Below are positions 8,827 through 17,616 of a stretch of 64,000 nt of DNA, piece by piece (position 1 is the first letter of the stretch; each line of letters starts with the position of its first letter). The notes beneath the pieces are model-generated. The model did no database searches. It was not told the DNA's origin and saw only the letters and a list, made by a program, of their open reading frames with translations. Source of the stretch: Actinokineospora enzanensis DSM 44649. Lineage in GTDB: Bacteria > Actinomycetota > Actinomycetes > Mycobacteriales > Pseudonocardiaceae. The position numbers and the translations under genes are program-made. The stretch is from the NCBI RefSeq assembly GCF_000374445.1, contig NZ_KB894409.1, forward strand, positions 124,001-188,000, given 5' to 3'.

Positions 8827-9705
8827 TCAGCGGTTCTCCAGCCGCAACCGAACAGCCAGCCCCGCCCGGACCAACCCCCGCAACGGCGCCCAAACAGCCC
8901 CCGGATGCCGATCAGCGATAAACCGATAAGCACTGTCATGGTGCGCCACCAGCATCTTCGACGAGACCTTCGCCGTGGACACCCCCTGGATATGCATCAC
9001 CCGCGCCGAAGGCACATAGACATTCTGCCACCCGGCATCCCCCAGCCGCTCCCCCAGATCCACATCCTCGAAGTACATGAAATACCGGGAGTCAAACCCG
9101 TCCACCGAGTCGAACGCGGCCCGCCGCAACAACAGACACGACCCCGACAGCCACCCGGCAGCACGCTCCCGGATATCCGCGGCCGACTGCTTGTACGCCC
9201 GAGTCCACGGATTCGAAGGCCACACCTTCCCCAGCACCCCGTGCCCGATCCCCTTCCCAAGGGAAGGCACCTCCCGAGCAGACGGATAAACCGTCCCATC
9301 CCGCTCGGTGATCAACGGACCGAACGACCCCCCACGCGGCCACCGCTCGGCGGCGGCCAGCAGCTCGTCCAACGACCCGGCCCCCCACTCCAGATCGGGA
9401 TTCGCCACCACCACCCACCCGAACTCGGGCCCGAGCCCGGCCACCCCCCGGTTCGCCCCGGCCCCGTAGCCCAGGTTCCCCCCGGTCCGCACCAGCTCGA
9501 CGTGCTCGTGCGCGGCCGCGGCGGCCTCCGGAGCCCCGTCCACGGACCCGTTGTCGGCCAGGATGACCCGGACGTCCCGGGTGGTGGCCTCGGCAAGGGT
9601 CTCGATGAAGCGCTCCAGGGTCTCCCCCGGCGAGTAGGTCACGGTCACGACGGCGAGCCGATCGCCGTATTCGGTCGGGTGCTCGGTCGTCGCGTGCTCG
9701 GTCAC
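8827..9705 (-). CDS. wbbL: Rhamnosyltransferase WbbL (GT2), decaprenyl-PP-GlcNAc linkage unit
   Basis: This 292-residue cytoplasmic-face GT2 enzyme adds L-rhamnose to GlcNAc-PP-decaprenol, starting the arabinogalactan linkage unit. The GT-A fold begins at VVTVTYSPGETL, with the nucleotide-binding ADNGSVDG, the metal-site NPD and an acidic EDVDLGERL acceptor motif near residue 215. GTG 9705 is chosen to match the family length (~300); upstream residues are low complexity. Wobble positions are unusually often G or T (for example GAT, GTT, TCT, CCT, CTT), unlike nearby genes. The activated sugar comes from the RmlB/RmlD pathway encoded at 11.1-13 kb. Confidence 0.9.
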   Translation of the reverse strand: MTEHATTEHPTEYGDRLAVVTVTYSPGETLERFIETLAEATTRDVRVILADNGSVDGAPEAAAAAHEHVELVRTGGNLGYGAGANRGVAGLGPEFGWVVVANPDLEWGAGSLDELLAAAERWPRGGSFGPLITERDGTVYPSAREVPSLGKGIGHGVLGKVWPSNPWTRAYKQSAADIRERAAGWLSGSCLLLRRAAFDSVDGFDSRYFMYFEDVDLGERLGDAGWQNVYVPSARVMHIQGVSTAKVSSKMLVAHHDSAYRFIADRHPGAVWAPLRGLVRAGLAVRLRLENR

Positions 9706-10004
9706 GGTGCGACATTGTGCCGGGCCGATCGACGGCGGCCCGCCCCGGGCGGGCGGCGGCCGCGGCCAATCCGCAACATCGGCTGGTCCACATCGGACCT
9801 GGTCAGCCCGGATTGGTATGGACCGGCGGGGGTCGGCTGCCGGGTTTTCCTGCGGTTGAGCACCCATCACGGGCTGCGATGAGGCACGCTATGCCCAGGC
9901 ACCGCACGCGGAGGAGGCTGGGTTGGTCGAGCGCGCCGGGTGGTCGGTGCGGGGCGGTTCGGGGGAGCGCCCGCGATGGTCTACGCGTGGAGGGGGTGGC
10001 CGGG

Positions 10005-11087
10005 ATGCCTAAGCCGATCCGGGTGCTGATCGACGGTACGCCGCTGCTGGGCAACCGGACCGGGATCGGGCGCTACACCGCGGCGCTGGCCGAGGAGCTG
10101 GCCTCGTCGTCCCATGTGGACATGCGGGCGGTCGCGTTCACGCTGCGTGGCTGGCGGGCGTTGCGGCGGGTGCTGCCGCACGGGGTGCGGGCGCGCGGCA
10201 TTCCGTCACCGGCGCGGCTGTTGCGGCAGGCGTGGCTGCGGGCGCCGTTCCCGCCGGTCGAGCTGTTCGCGGGGCTCACCGACGTGGTGCACGGCACGAA
10301 CTTCGTACTGCCCGCGGCCCGCCGCGCCGCCGGTGTGCTGACCGTGCATGACCTGGACTTCCTCGACTACCCGGAGGAACTGTCCCGCTTCGACACCCGG
10401 CTGCCCGAGCTGGTCACCGTGTCCGCTCAGCGCGCGGGCATCGTCTGCACGCCCACCCGCGCGGTCGCCGACCGGGTCGTCGAGCGGCTCGGGGTATCCG
10501 ACGACAAGGTCAGGGTGACCCCGCTGGGCGTCGACCCGGCGTGGTTCACCGCGCGGCCGCCGAACGAGGACACCGCCGCCCGCCTGCACCTGCCCGGCCA
10601 GTACATCCTGTTCGTCGGCGCCGCGGGCCCGCGCAAGGCCCTCGACTGGCTGCTCAAGGCCCACGCCGCCACCCCGTCGCTGCCCCCGCTGGTCCTCACC
10701 GGCCCGGGTCATGTCGCGGGCGGTGGCCGCGTCCGGGCGACCGGCTACCTCACCGAGGCCGACCTCCGCAGTGTCGTCGCCGGTGCGTCCGCGCTCGCGC
10801 TGCCGTCCCGGGACGAGGGCTTCGGCCTGCCCGTGCTGGAGGCGATGGCCTGCGACGTGCCGGTGGTCTGCACCGACGTCCCCGCGCTGCGCGAGGTGTC
10901 CGGCGGGCACGCCCACCTTGTCCCGTTCGGCGACACCGCGGCCCTGGCCGACGCGCTGGTCAAGGCCCTGGAGCACCCGCTTGAGCCCGCCACGAGCAGC
11001 GAGCGCCGGGCGCACGCCGCCACCCACACCTGGCGTCGCTGCGCCGAGCTGACGGTCTCCGCCTACCGCGCCGCTGCCGGGCGCTGA
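10005..11087 (+). CDS. GT4-family glycosyltransferase (GT-B fold)
   Basis: This 360-residue soluble retaining glycosyltransferase probably uses a GDP- or UDP-sugar. The N-terminal Rossmann half begins IRVLIDGTPLLGNRTGIGRY. The C-terminal half has the sugar-nucleotide signature DEGFGLPVLEAMA, the E-x7-E type motif. ATG 10005 lies downstream of a strong GGAGGGGG; an in-frame GTG at 9996 is an alternative. Position between wbbL and rmlD suggests a role in polysaccharide or glycolipid assembly; acceptor and donor are unknown. Its TGA directly abuts the rmlD stop on the other strand. Confidence 0.85.
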   Translation: MPKPIRVLIDGTPLLGNRTGIGRYTAALAEELASSSHVDMRAVAFTLRGWRALRRVLPHGVRARGIPSPARLLRQAWLRAPFPPVELFAGLTDVVHGTNFVLPAARRAAGVLTVHDLDFLDYPEELSRFDTRLPELVTVSAQRAGIVCTPTRAVADRVVERLGVSDDKVRVTPLGVDPAWFTARPPNEDTAARLHLPGQYILFVGAAGPRKALDWLLKAHAATPSLPPLVLTGPGHVAGGGRVRATGYLTEADLRSVVAGASALALPSRDEGFGLPVLEAMACDVPVVCTDVPALREVSGGHAHLVPFGDTAALADALVKALEHPLEPATSSERRAHAATHTWRRCAELTVSAYRAAAGR

Positions 11088-11975
11088 TCAGGCGGGACGG
11101 AACTCGGTGGGGTGCGCCGCGAAAGCCGCGGCGAGGGCCTCCCGCCACGGCCGCAGCGGCGTCAAGCCCGCCGACCGCCAGGATTGATCCGAGAGCACCG
11201 AGTACGCGGGTCGGGCCGCCGGGGTCGGGTAGTCCGCGGTCGTGCAGGACGCGACCCGGGACGGGTCGGCGCCCAGCTCCTCGAAGATCGCCCGCGCGAA
11301 CCCCGCCCAGGTCACCTCGCCCGCCCCGGTGCAGTGCAGCACCCTGGCCGCAGGCGGCGTGTCCCCGACGATCCGCCGCGCCAGCTCGACCAGGCCGGAG
11401 GCCAGCTCGAACGTCCACGTCGGACTCCCCAGTTGATCATCCACAACGGACAGCCCGGGGCGCTGCGACTCCAGCCGGGCGATCGTCTTGACGAAGTTCT
11501 TGCCGTAGGCGCCGTAGACCCAGGCCGTCCGGACGACCCACGCGTCCGCGCCGGAGCCGAGAACCGCGTCCTCACCCGCCAGCTTGGTCAGACCGTAGAT
11601 CGAGCGCGGCCCGGGAGCGTCGTCGACCTCGTACGGCTTGTCCGCGTCCCCCGGGAACACATAGTCCGTCGAGACATGGATCAGCGGGACGCCCCGCGAC
11701 GAGCAGGCCGCCGCCAGCACGCGCGGACCGTCGGCGTTGATGGCGAAGGCGCGGGACTGGTCGGTCTCGGCCTGGTCGACCGCCGTGTACGCGGCCGCGT
11801 TGATCACCACCGGGTTCGGCCGCTCGGCGATGGCGGCGACCGCCTCGATGACCGAGCCCGCGCTGGTCAGGTCGAGATCGGCGGAGGTGGGCGCGTGCAC
11901 GTCCAGCCCCGGCAGCGCGGCCAGTTCGCGGCCGAGCTGGCCGCCGCCGCCGGGGACCAGGATCGCGAGGGTCAT
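11088..11975 (-). CDS. rfbD: dTDP-4-dehydrorhamnose reductase
   Basis: This 295-residue extended SDR enzyme carries out the last step of dTDP-L-rhamnose synthesis. The N-terminal GGGGQLGREL nucleotide-binding loop, NAAAYTAVDQAE and the catalytic YxxxK in YGLTKLAGE are visible. It begins 3 bp after the rfbB stop, so the two form an operon. The dTDP-rhamnose produced feeds WbbL. No rfbA or rfbC is in the window. Confidence 0.95.
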   Translation of the reverse strand: MTLAILVPGGGGQLGRELAALPGLDVHAPTSADLDLTSAGSVIEAVAAIAERPNPVVINAAAYTAVDQAETDQSRAFAINADGPRVLAAACSSRGVPLIHVSTDYVFPGDADKPYEVDDAPGPRSIYGLTKLAGEDAVLGSGADAWVVRTAWVYGAYGKNFVKTIARLESQRPGLSVVDDQLGSPTWTFELASGLVELARRIVGDTPPAARVLHCTGAGEVTWAGFARAIFEELGADPSRVASCTTADYPTPAARPAYSVLSDQSWRSAGLTPLRPWREALAAAFAAHPTEFRPA

Positions 11976-11978
11976 TTA

Positions 11979-12971
11979 TCAGCTCCCGGGCAGAGTGGCG
12001 CGCTGCTTCAGCGGCTCCCACCAGGCCCGGTTCTCCCGATACCACCGCACGGTGCTCGCCAGACCGTCCTGGAAGGACACCTGGGGACGATAACCCAACT
12101 CGGCGGAGATCTTCGTGATGTCGACCGAGTACCGCCGGTCGTGCGCCTTGCGGTCGACCACCGGCTGCACGAACGACTCGTCGGTGCCGGTCGCGTCCAG
12201 CAGCAGGCTGGTCAGCTCGCGGTTGGTCAGCTCGGTGCCGCCGCCGATGTTGTAGATCTCACCCGGCCTGCCGCCGTCCGCGACCAGCTGGATGCCCCGG
12301 CAGTGGTCGTCCACGTGCAGCCAGTCGCGCACGTTGAGACCGTCGCCGTAGAGCGGGATCTTCTTGCCGTCGAGAAGGTTGGTGGTGAACAACGGGATGA
12401 CCTTCTCCGGGAACTGGTACGGCCCGTAGTTGTTCGAGCACCGGGTGATGTTCACCGCCAGCCCGTGCGTGCGGTGGAACGAGCGCGCGAGCAGGTCGGA
12501 GGATGCCTTGGACGCCGAGTACGGCGAGTTCGGCTCCAGGATGTGCGTCTCCGCCCACGATCCCTCGTCGATCGAGCCGTACACCTCGTCGGTCGAGACG
12601 TGTACGAACCGGGACACCCCCGCGTCCACGGCGGCCTGGAGCAGCACCTGGGTGCCCAGCACGTTGGTCAGCACGAAGTCGGTGGACCCCAGGATCGACC
12701 GGTCCACGTGCGACTCTGCGGCGAAGTGCACCACCAGGTCGACCCCGGCCATGGTGCGCCCGACCAGCTCGACGTCGCAGATGTCACCCTCGACGAACCG
12801 CAGCCGCTCGCTGTCGGCGACCGGGTCCAGGTTGGCCCGGTTGCCCGCGTAGGTGAGCTTGTCCAGCACGACGACCTCGGCGTCGGCCAGCGAGGGGTAG
12901 GCGCCGGTGAGCGCCTGCCGCACGTAGTGCGACCCGATGAACCCGGCCCCGCCTGTCACCAGCACCCGCAT
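11979..12971 (-). CDS. rfbB: dTDP-glucose 4,6-dehydratase
   Basis: This 330-residue SDR enzyme converts dTDP-glucose to dTDP-4-keto-6-deoxyglucose. GGAGFIGSHYV at the N-terminus binds NAD, TDEVYG carries the catalytic Thr-Asp-Glu, and YSASKASSD gives YxxxK. ATG 12971 is chosen because GGGG sits 6 nt upstream; an ATG at 12983 would add four residues. It is the first gene of the rfbB-rfbD operon, divergent from the LCP gene. Confidence 0.95.
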   Translation of the reverse strand: MRVLVTGGAGFIGSHYVRQALTGAYPSLADAEVVVLDKLTYAGNRANLDPVADSERLRFVEGDICDVELVGRTMAGVDLVVHFAAESHVDRSILGSTDFVLTNVLGTQVLLQAAVDAGVSRFVHVSTDEVYGSIDEGSWAETHILEPNSPYSASKASSDLLARSFHRTHGLAVNITRCSNNYGPYQFPEKVIPLFTTNLLDGKKIPLYGDGLNVRDWLHVDDHCRGIQLVADGGRPGEIYNIGGGTELTNRELTSLLLDATGTDESFVQPVVDRKAHDRRYSVDITKISAELGYRPQVSFQDGLASTVRWYRENRAWWEPLKQRATLPGS

Positions 12972-13141
12972 GTGTTTCCCCATCCTTGGCTCGACTGTGC
13001 TCCGTGTCGCCTGTGAGACGCGGCCGCCCCAGTAAACGTCGACCCTCACCGATCCGTGTTACCAGTGACGACGCTGACAGCCAGACCACACCAACGTGGG
13101 TAACCTGGAAACCGTTCAGGTCGGACCGGGGAGGAGCGTGC

Positions 13142-14794
13142 GTGGACGAGCGTGCGCACGAGGGGGGCGGCGCGTCCGGAGAAGTAATACCGGACCGCCC
13201 TCAAGCCTCGCTATGGGTTCGGATGAGCCGCAATGTGGTGCGGACCATCGCGGTGCTGATGTCCGCGACGGTGGTGGCCACCACCGGCTACTTCTGGTGG
13301 ACCGTCGTCGGCGACCTCGACGCGCACACGGTGACCACGGACGTCTTCGACGACCGCCCCGGCGACCAGGAGTCCGCCAACCGGGTGACGCTGGACAAGG
13401 CGCTCAACATCCTGCTGGTCGGCATGGACAGCCGCAAGGACTCGTTCGGCAACCCGCTGCCCAAGGAGGCCCTCGCCCTGCTCAACGGCGGCAAGGACGA
13501 GGGCGAGCGCAACACCGACACGATGATCCTGCTGCACATCCCGGCGGGCGGTAAGCGCGCGGTGGCCTTCTCCTTCCCGCGCGACTCGTACGTGGACATC
13601 GGCCCCGGCTTCGGCAAGCGCAAGCTCAACTCGGCGTTCATCAACGCCTACGTCGACGCCCGGCAGACCCTGGCCGACCAGGGCGTGACCGACCAGAAGG
13701 AGCTGGAGGACCGGGCCACGGTCGCGGGCCGCAAGAACCTCATCTCGGTGATCCAGCGGCTGACCGGCGGCTCGGTCGTCATCGACCGCTACGCCGAGGT
13801 CAACCTGGCCAGCTTCTACGAGGTCACCAAGGCCGTCGGCGGCGTGGACGTCTGCCTGAAGAACCCGGTCGACGACGTCAAGTCCGGCGCCCATTTCCCG
13901 GCGGGCAGGCAGACCATCTCCGGCGCGGCGGCCCTGTCGTTCGTCCGCCAGCGCTACGGCCTGCCCAACGGCGACCTCGACCGCATCGTCCGCCAGCAGG
14001 TCTTCCTCGGCGCACTGGCCAACAAGATCCTCTCGGCCGACATCCTCACCAGCCCGAGCCGGGCCCGCGACCTGGTCACCGCCGTGCAGAAGTCGGTCGT
14101 GCTCTCCTCGAACTGGAACCTGACCACGTTCGCCGCCCAGATGCAGAGCCTCAGCAGCGGCAACATCGAGTTCCACACCATCCCCACCCAGGGCCTGGCC
14201 AAGATCGGCGGCGCGGACGTCGTCAAGATCGACCCCGACCAGGTGGCCACCGAGATCAAGAACACCTTCGCCTCGGCCGACGGCGGCACCACGCCACCCC
14301 CCATGACCCGCCCCACCGACGCCGACCCCGACGCACTGGCCCCGCCCACCACCGGCAGCCCCGCGGGCAACACCGCCACGGGCGCGGGCATCACGGTCGA
14401 CGTCCGCAACGGCACCACCACCCGGGGCCTGGCCACCACGGTCCTCGACCTCCTCGCGGGGCACGGCTTCACCCGAGGCCAAACCGGCGACGCCGCGGTC
14501 CAGCAGTCCTCGATCATCCGCTACCCGGCAGGCGAACTGGCCGAGGCGAAGTCAGTGGCCAACACGCTGTCCTCCGGCACGTTCTCCTTCGCCGAGGACC
14601 GAACCCTCACCAAGAGCCACATCCGCGTCGTCCTGGGCACGTCCTACCCCAAGTCGGACGGCCAACAGCTGACCGGCAGCCCGCTGATGAACCTGGCCCC
14701 GCCCCCCAGCACCTCCCAGACGACAACCACGTCGCCCGCCACCAACGCACCCCCCGCCACCATCGAAGCGGGCAAACTCAACTGCGTGAACTAG
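13142..14794 (+). CDS. LytR-CpsA-Psr (LCP) family cell-wall glycopolymer ligase
   Basis: This 550-residue membrane-anchored phosphotransferase of the family joins arabinogalactan or other polymers to peptidoglycan from lipid-linked donors. It has a short cytoplasmic tail, one membrane helix near residues 28-50, the LCP core (NILLVGMDSR, RNTDTMILLH, FSFPRDSYVDI, FVRQRYGLPNGDLDR), then a linker and a LytR_C domain (ITVDVRNGTTTRGLA) and a Thr/Pro-rich tail. GTG 13142 has GGAGGAG just upstream. Divergent from rfbB, as in the M. tuberculosis rmlD-Rv3267 arrangement. Its TAG stop lies in a CTAGTGGTGC motif resembling the MITE end. Confidence 0.93.
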   Translation: MDERAHEGGGASGEVIPDRPQASLWVRMSRNVVRTIAVLMSATVVATTGYFWWTVVGDLDAHTVTTDVFDDRPGDQESANRVTLDKALNILLVGMDSRKDSFGNPLPKEALALLNGGKDEGERNTDTMILLHIPAGGKRAVAFSFPRDSYVDIGPGFGKRKLNSAFINAYVDARQTLADQGVTDQKELEDRATVAGRKNLISVIQRLTGGSVVIDRYAEVNLASFYEVTKAVGGVDVCLKNPVDDVKSGAHFPAGRQTISGAAALSFVRQRYGLPNGDLDRIVRQQVFLGALANKILSADILTSPSRARDLVTAVQKSVVLSSNWNLTTFAAQMQSLSSGNIEFHTIPTQGLAKIGGADVVKIDPDQVATEIKNTFASADGGTTPPPMTRPTDADPDALAPPTTGSPAGNTATGAGITVDVRNGTTTRGLATTVLDLLAGHGFTRGQTGDAAVQQSSIIRYPAGELAEAKSVANTLSSGTFSFAEDRTLTKSHIRVVLGTSYPKSDGQQLTGSPLMNLAPPPSTSQTTTTSPATNAPPATIEAGKLNCVN

Positions 14795-14887
14795 TGGTGC
14801 ACTAGCCGCCGATTAGCAGGCAGCGCGGCATAAATCAAGGGCGAGCAGTCACGGTGGGCAATCAAGGCCGCCCCCTAAACTATCCCC

Positions 14888-15544
14888 ATGAACCTGACCC
14901 AAGCCCTGCTATCCCCCCTCCCCCCGGCAAAACCCCTCATCACCCACTACGACGACCAAGCAGGCACTCGCATAGAACTCTCCACCGCCACCACCCTCAA
15001 CTGGGCAGCCAAAACCGCCAACTGGCTAACCGAAGAACACGACATAACCCCAGGATCCACCGTAGCCATAAACCTCCCCCCACACTGGCAAACAGCCACC
15101 ATCCTCCTAGGCGCCTGGTGGACCGGCGCCCACATAGTCGGCACCGACGCCGACATAACCTTCATCACCCCTGACCAGGCCCCAGGCCCCAAAACCGCCA
15201 CAGTGTCCCTGGATCCCATGGGCCGAGACCTAGGCGGCTCCACCCCCACCCGCACGGATTTCATCGCAGAATCCCGCCTTTTCGGCGACGACTTCTACGG
15301 CGAAGAAGTCCCCAACACTGCGCCGGCCCTGGCCAACCTCACCATCGGGGAAATCCTCAACCACCCCAACGACCTCCCCCAAGGCACCCGCCTACTCTCC
15401 ACCCACCCCTGGACCGTCCCCACCGGCATCCTCAAAGCCCTGATCGCTCCCTTGCGCGTCCAGGGCTCCCTTGTCCAGGTCACCAACCCAACCAACCTGG
15501 ACAAGCACCGCCAATCCGAACGCACCACAGCAGACCTGATCTGA
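14888..15544 (+). CDS. TIGR03089 family protein
   Basis: This 218-residue actinobacterial protein has an N-terminal ~100 residues resembling the start of AMP-binding enzymes (LNWAAKTANWL, GSTVAINLPPHWQTATILLGAWWTGAHIVG) but no adenylation motifs. Function is unknown. In M. tuberculosis the homologue (Rv3268) also follows the LCP gene. Codon use is odd for such DNA: at least five ATA isoleucine codons and many C- or A-ending codons. The SDR gene starts 1 bp after its stop, so they are probably co-transcribed. Confidence 0.8.
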   Translation: MNLTQALLSPLPPAKPLITHYDDQAGTRIELSTATTLNWAAKTANWLTEEHDITPGSTVAINLPPHWQTATILLGAWWTGAHIVGTDADITFITPDQAPGPKTATVSLDPMGRDLGGSTPTRTDFIAESRLFGDDFYGEEVPNTAPALANLTIGEILNHPNDLPQGTRLLSTHPWTVPTGILKALIAPLRVQGSLVQVTNPTNLDKHRQSERTTADLI

Positions 15545-15545
15545 C

Positions 15546-16316
15546 ATGCGAACATTCACCGACAAAGTAGCGGTAGTCACCGGCGCGGCCTCCGGCATCG
15601 GCCAAGCCCTGGCCCAAGCCCTCCACAACGAAGGCGCCCAGGTAGCCGCCTCCGACATCACCCCGATAACCGCGGCCCCAGGAATCCACACCTACCACCT
15701 GGACGTCGCCGACCGAGACGCCATCTACGCCCACGCCGAACAGGTAGCCGCAGACCTCGGCCGCGTAGACATAGTCATCAACAACGCAGGCGTCGCCCTC
15801 AAAGCCACCGTCCAAGCCATGACCGACGAAGACTTCCGCTGGCTGATGGACATCAACTTCTGGGGCGTGGTGAACGGCTCTCGCGCGTTCCTACCCCACC
15901 TGACGAAGTCTCGCGGCCACCTCGTCAACATCTCCTCGGTCTTCGGCCTGATAGGCGTCCCCACCCAGAGCGCCTACAACGCCGCGAAGTTCGCCGTCCG
16001 CGGCTTCACCGAGTCCCTACGCCAGGAAATGCGCCTGACCCACACCGGCGTAGGCGTCACCTGCGTCCACCCCGGCGGCGTCAAAACCAACATCGCCCGC
16101 AACGCGCGCAGCACCGACGACTTCGAGTCCAGCTTCGAGAAAATAGCCAGAACCACCCCGGAGAAAGCCGCCCAAACCATCCTCAACGGAATCCGCCGCG
16201 ACAAGGCAAGGGTCCTCATCGGCCCCGACGCCCACGTGATCGACGCCCTACCCCGCCTTTTCGCCAGCGGCTACCAAACCCTGATCGGCCCCTTCGTCCG
16301 AGGCCTGACCCGATAA
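15546..16316 (+). CDS. SDR family oxidoreductase
   Basis: This 256-residue classical short-chain dehydrogenase has TGAASGIGQALA as the cofactor loop, NNAG near residue 81, and catalytic Ser (ISSVFG) with YNAAK (YxxxK). It probably uses NADP(H) or NAD(H); the substrate is unknown. It shares the upstream gene's unusual wobble pattern, including ATA codons. A hairpin terminator immediately follows the TAA. Confidence 0.88.
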   Translation: MRTFTDKVAVVTGAASGIGQALAQALHNEGAQVAASDITPITAAPGIHTYHLDVADRDAIYAHAEQVAADLGRVDIVINNAGVALKATVQAMTDEDFRWLMDINFWGVVNGSRAFLPHLTKSRGHLVNISSVFGLIGVPTQSAYNAAKFAVRGFTESLRQEMRLTHTGVGVTCVHPGGVKTNIARNARSTDDFESSFEKIARTTPEKAAQTILNGIRRDKARVLIGPDAHVIDALPRLFASGYQTLIGPFVRGLTR

Positions 16317-16346
16317 GGTCCCGCGCCCCCGATAAGACGCGGGACC
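16317..16346. terminator. Bidirectional hairpin terminator
   Basis: Arms GGTCCCGCG and CGCGGGACC, 12-nt loop, lie between the convergent SDR and DinB genes. Confidence 0.75.
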
Positions 16347-16353
16347 CACAACC

Positions 16354-16899
16354 TCAGCCCATCGTCTTCTGCCCGTCGATGCTCTCCCGAATGATGTCCG
16401 CATGCCCCGAGTGCTGCGACGTCTCCGCGATCAGGTGCAGCACCACGCGCCGGATCGACCGCACCGCACCCGGCTCGAACCAGGGCGCCTCCGGCAACGG
16501 GAAGGACTTGTCCAGATCGGCCGTCCGCAGGAACTCGTCCGTACGGGCCGCCACCTGCTCGTAGTTGTCCAGGAAGTCGGACAGCTTCTCGCCCGGGTTC
16601 ATCCGGTGCTCGTCTTCCCAGTCCCCGATCTCGCTCATCATCAGCTCGGGCCCGCCCACCATGAACCGGTACCACGCGGCCTCGGTGGCGGTGACATGCT
16701 TGATCAGCCCACCCACCGTCAACGCACTCACCGTGCTCCGCTGCCCGGCCTGCTCATCGGTGAGCTCCCGCGCGGTGAACCGCAGAAACCCCCGATGCGC
16801 GATCAGGGTCTGCAGCAGGTCGGCCCGCTCCCCGACCAGGTCCCCGGGCGCGGCCGAGGCCGAGATCTCCAGGCTGCTGGCGGTGTCGTTGCTGCTCAC
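16354..16899 (-). CDS. DinB family protein (DUF664 type)
   Basis: This 181-residue four-helix-bundle protein belongs to the DinB/MST-like superfamily, which binds a divalent metal and often uses a low-molecular-weight thiol such as mycothiol. Candidate metal-binding His residues are in GGLIKHVTATE and in the C-terminal ETSQHSGHADII. The start is GTG 16899. Substrate unknown. A 19-bp perfect hairpin lies upstream and looks like the terminator of the original fadE25 transcript. Confidence 0.85.
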   Translation of the reverse strand: MSSNDTASSLEISASAAPGDLVGERADLLQTLIAHRGFLRFTARELTDEQAGQRSTVSALTVGGLIKHVTATEAAWYRFMVGGPELMMSEIGDWEDEHRMNPGEKLSDFLDNYEQVAARTDEFLRTADLDKSFPLPEAPWFEPGAVRSIRRVVLHLIAETSQHSGHADIIRESIDGQKTMG

Positions 16900-17004
16900 G
16901 ATCTGTCCCCTTTGGTCTGTCCCGGTATCGAGGACAACTCTAGGACCCCTTGCGGACAGCTTCGGTCCGCAATCCCTCGACCGTCGGAAAGAAACTCGGA
17001 AACG

Positions 17005-17047
17005 CCACGGCCGGGTTGTTCGTCCGAAACGAACAACCCGGCCGTGG
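17005..17047. terminator. Hairpin, ancestral fadE25 terminator
   Basis: A perfect 19-bp stem (CCACGGCCGGGTTGTTCGT and its complement) has a 5-nt loop. On the minus strand it starts 9 nt after the TGA that would end fadE25 through the left 61-bp repeat. The insertion at 17122-20038 has moved it about 3 kb from the present fadE25 stop. Confidence 0.75.
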
Positions 17048-17060
17048 TGCGGAAACTCAG

Positions 17061-17121
17061 CCCTTGAGCAGGGCGCGCGCCATCACCAGGCGCTGGATCT
17101 GGTTGGTGCCCTCGTAGATCT
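17061..17121 (-). repeat. attL-like 61-bp direct repeat (fadE25 tail duplicate)
   Basis: It matches 20039-20099 at all 61 positions, from CCCTTGAGCAGGG to CTCGTAGATCT. Read on the minus strand it encodes the fadE25 C-terminus ...LLKG, here followed by TGA. It adjoins the native flank with the old terminator, so this end probably holds the chromosome's original stop codon. Confidence 0.92.
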
Positions 17122-17593
17122 AGGATTTGCCACCAGGTGAGACACGACTAGCGCCACTCGCTAGCAGACCGCCTCTGGCCAGCGATTACATGCTCACCGC
17201 TTCTCTTCTCACCGCATCGCGCCTCTACCCGACGCCTGACGGCCTGTGGACGGCCTGATCTTGACGTCCGGGTAGGGCAACTCTCCATGCCCATCTGTCC
17301 GTGCCGCAGTGCTGTACGCGCCAACGGAGCTGGCACCGTGTGAGAGGTAGGGTGCAGCGCTCTGTGGGCTCTCCGGGATTCAGGGGCGGGGCCTCGGCGC
17401 CTAACCAGCTTCAGCGCCACAGGGGTTCCTACCGCTAGCCCCTCCGTCATCCCTGGCCGTGCCGTCCGCGCGGCGTGGCGCCCCGTCGCCGCCCAGACCC
17501 TGCCGCGTGGACGGCACGGCCTTGATCCCATAGAGCCAAGTTCATCAACAAGTGTGACCACAGCGGGAACTTGCCGCCCCGCCTGGACCCAGC
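17122..17593. other. Non-coding leader of the element with repeats and a large hairpin
   Basis: No credible gene is seen. GACGGCCT occurs twice with 11-bp period (17238, 17249), mirrored by the same arrangement at 19970 and 19981; such paired repeats are candidate integrase arm sites. A long imperfect hairpin lies at 17455-17521, with 13-bp perfect arms GGCCGTGCCGTCC / GGACGGCACGGCC extended by five more pairs after one mismatch. It could be regulatory or act in recombination or replication. Confidence 0.5.
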
Positions 17594-17616
17594 AGTGTGA
17601 AGTACAGTGTGAAGTA
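17594..17616 (+). promoter_or_regulatory. Tandem 11-bp repeat over the start of the TIGR04255 gene
   Basis: AGTGTGAAGTA occurs at 17594-17604 and 17606-17616; the second copy runs into the ATG. No normal ribosome-binding site is present. It is a candidate operator for the HTH protein encoded by the next gene; that is inference. Confidence 0.45.
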
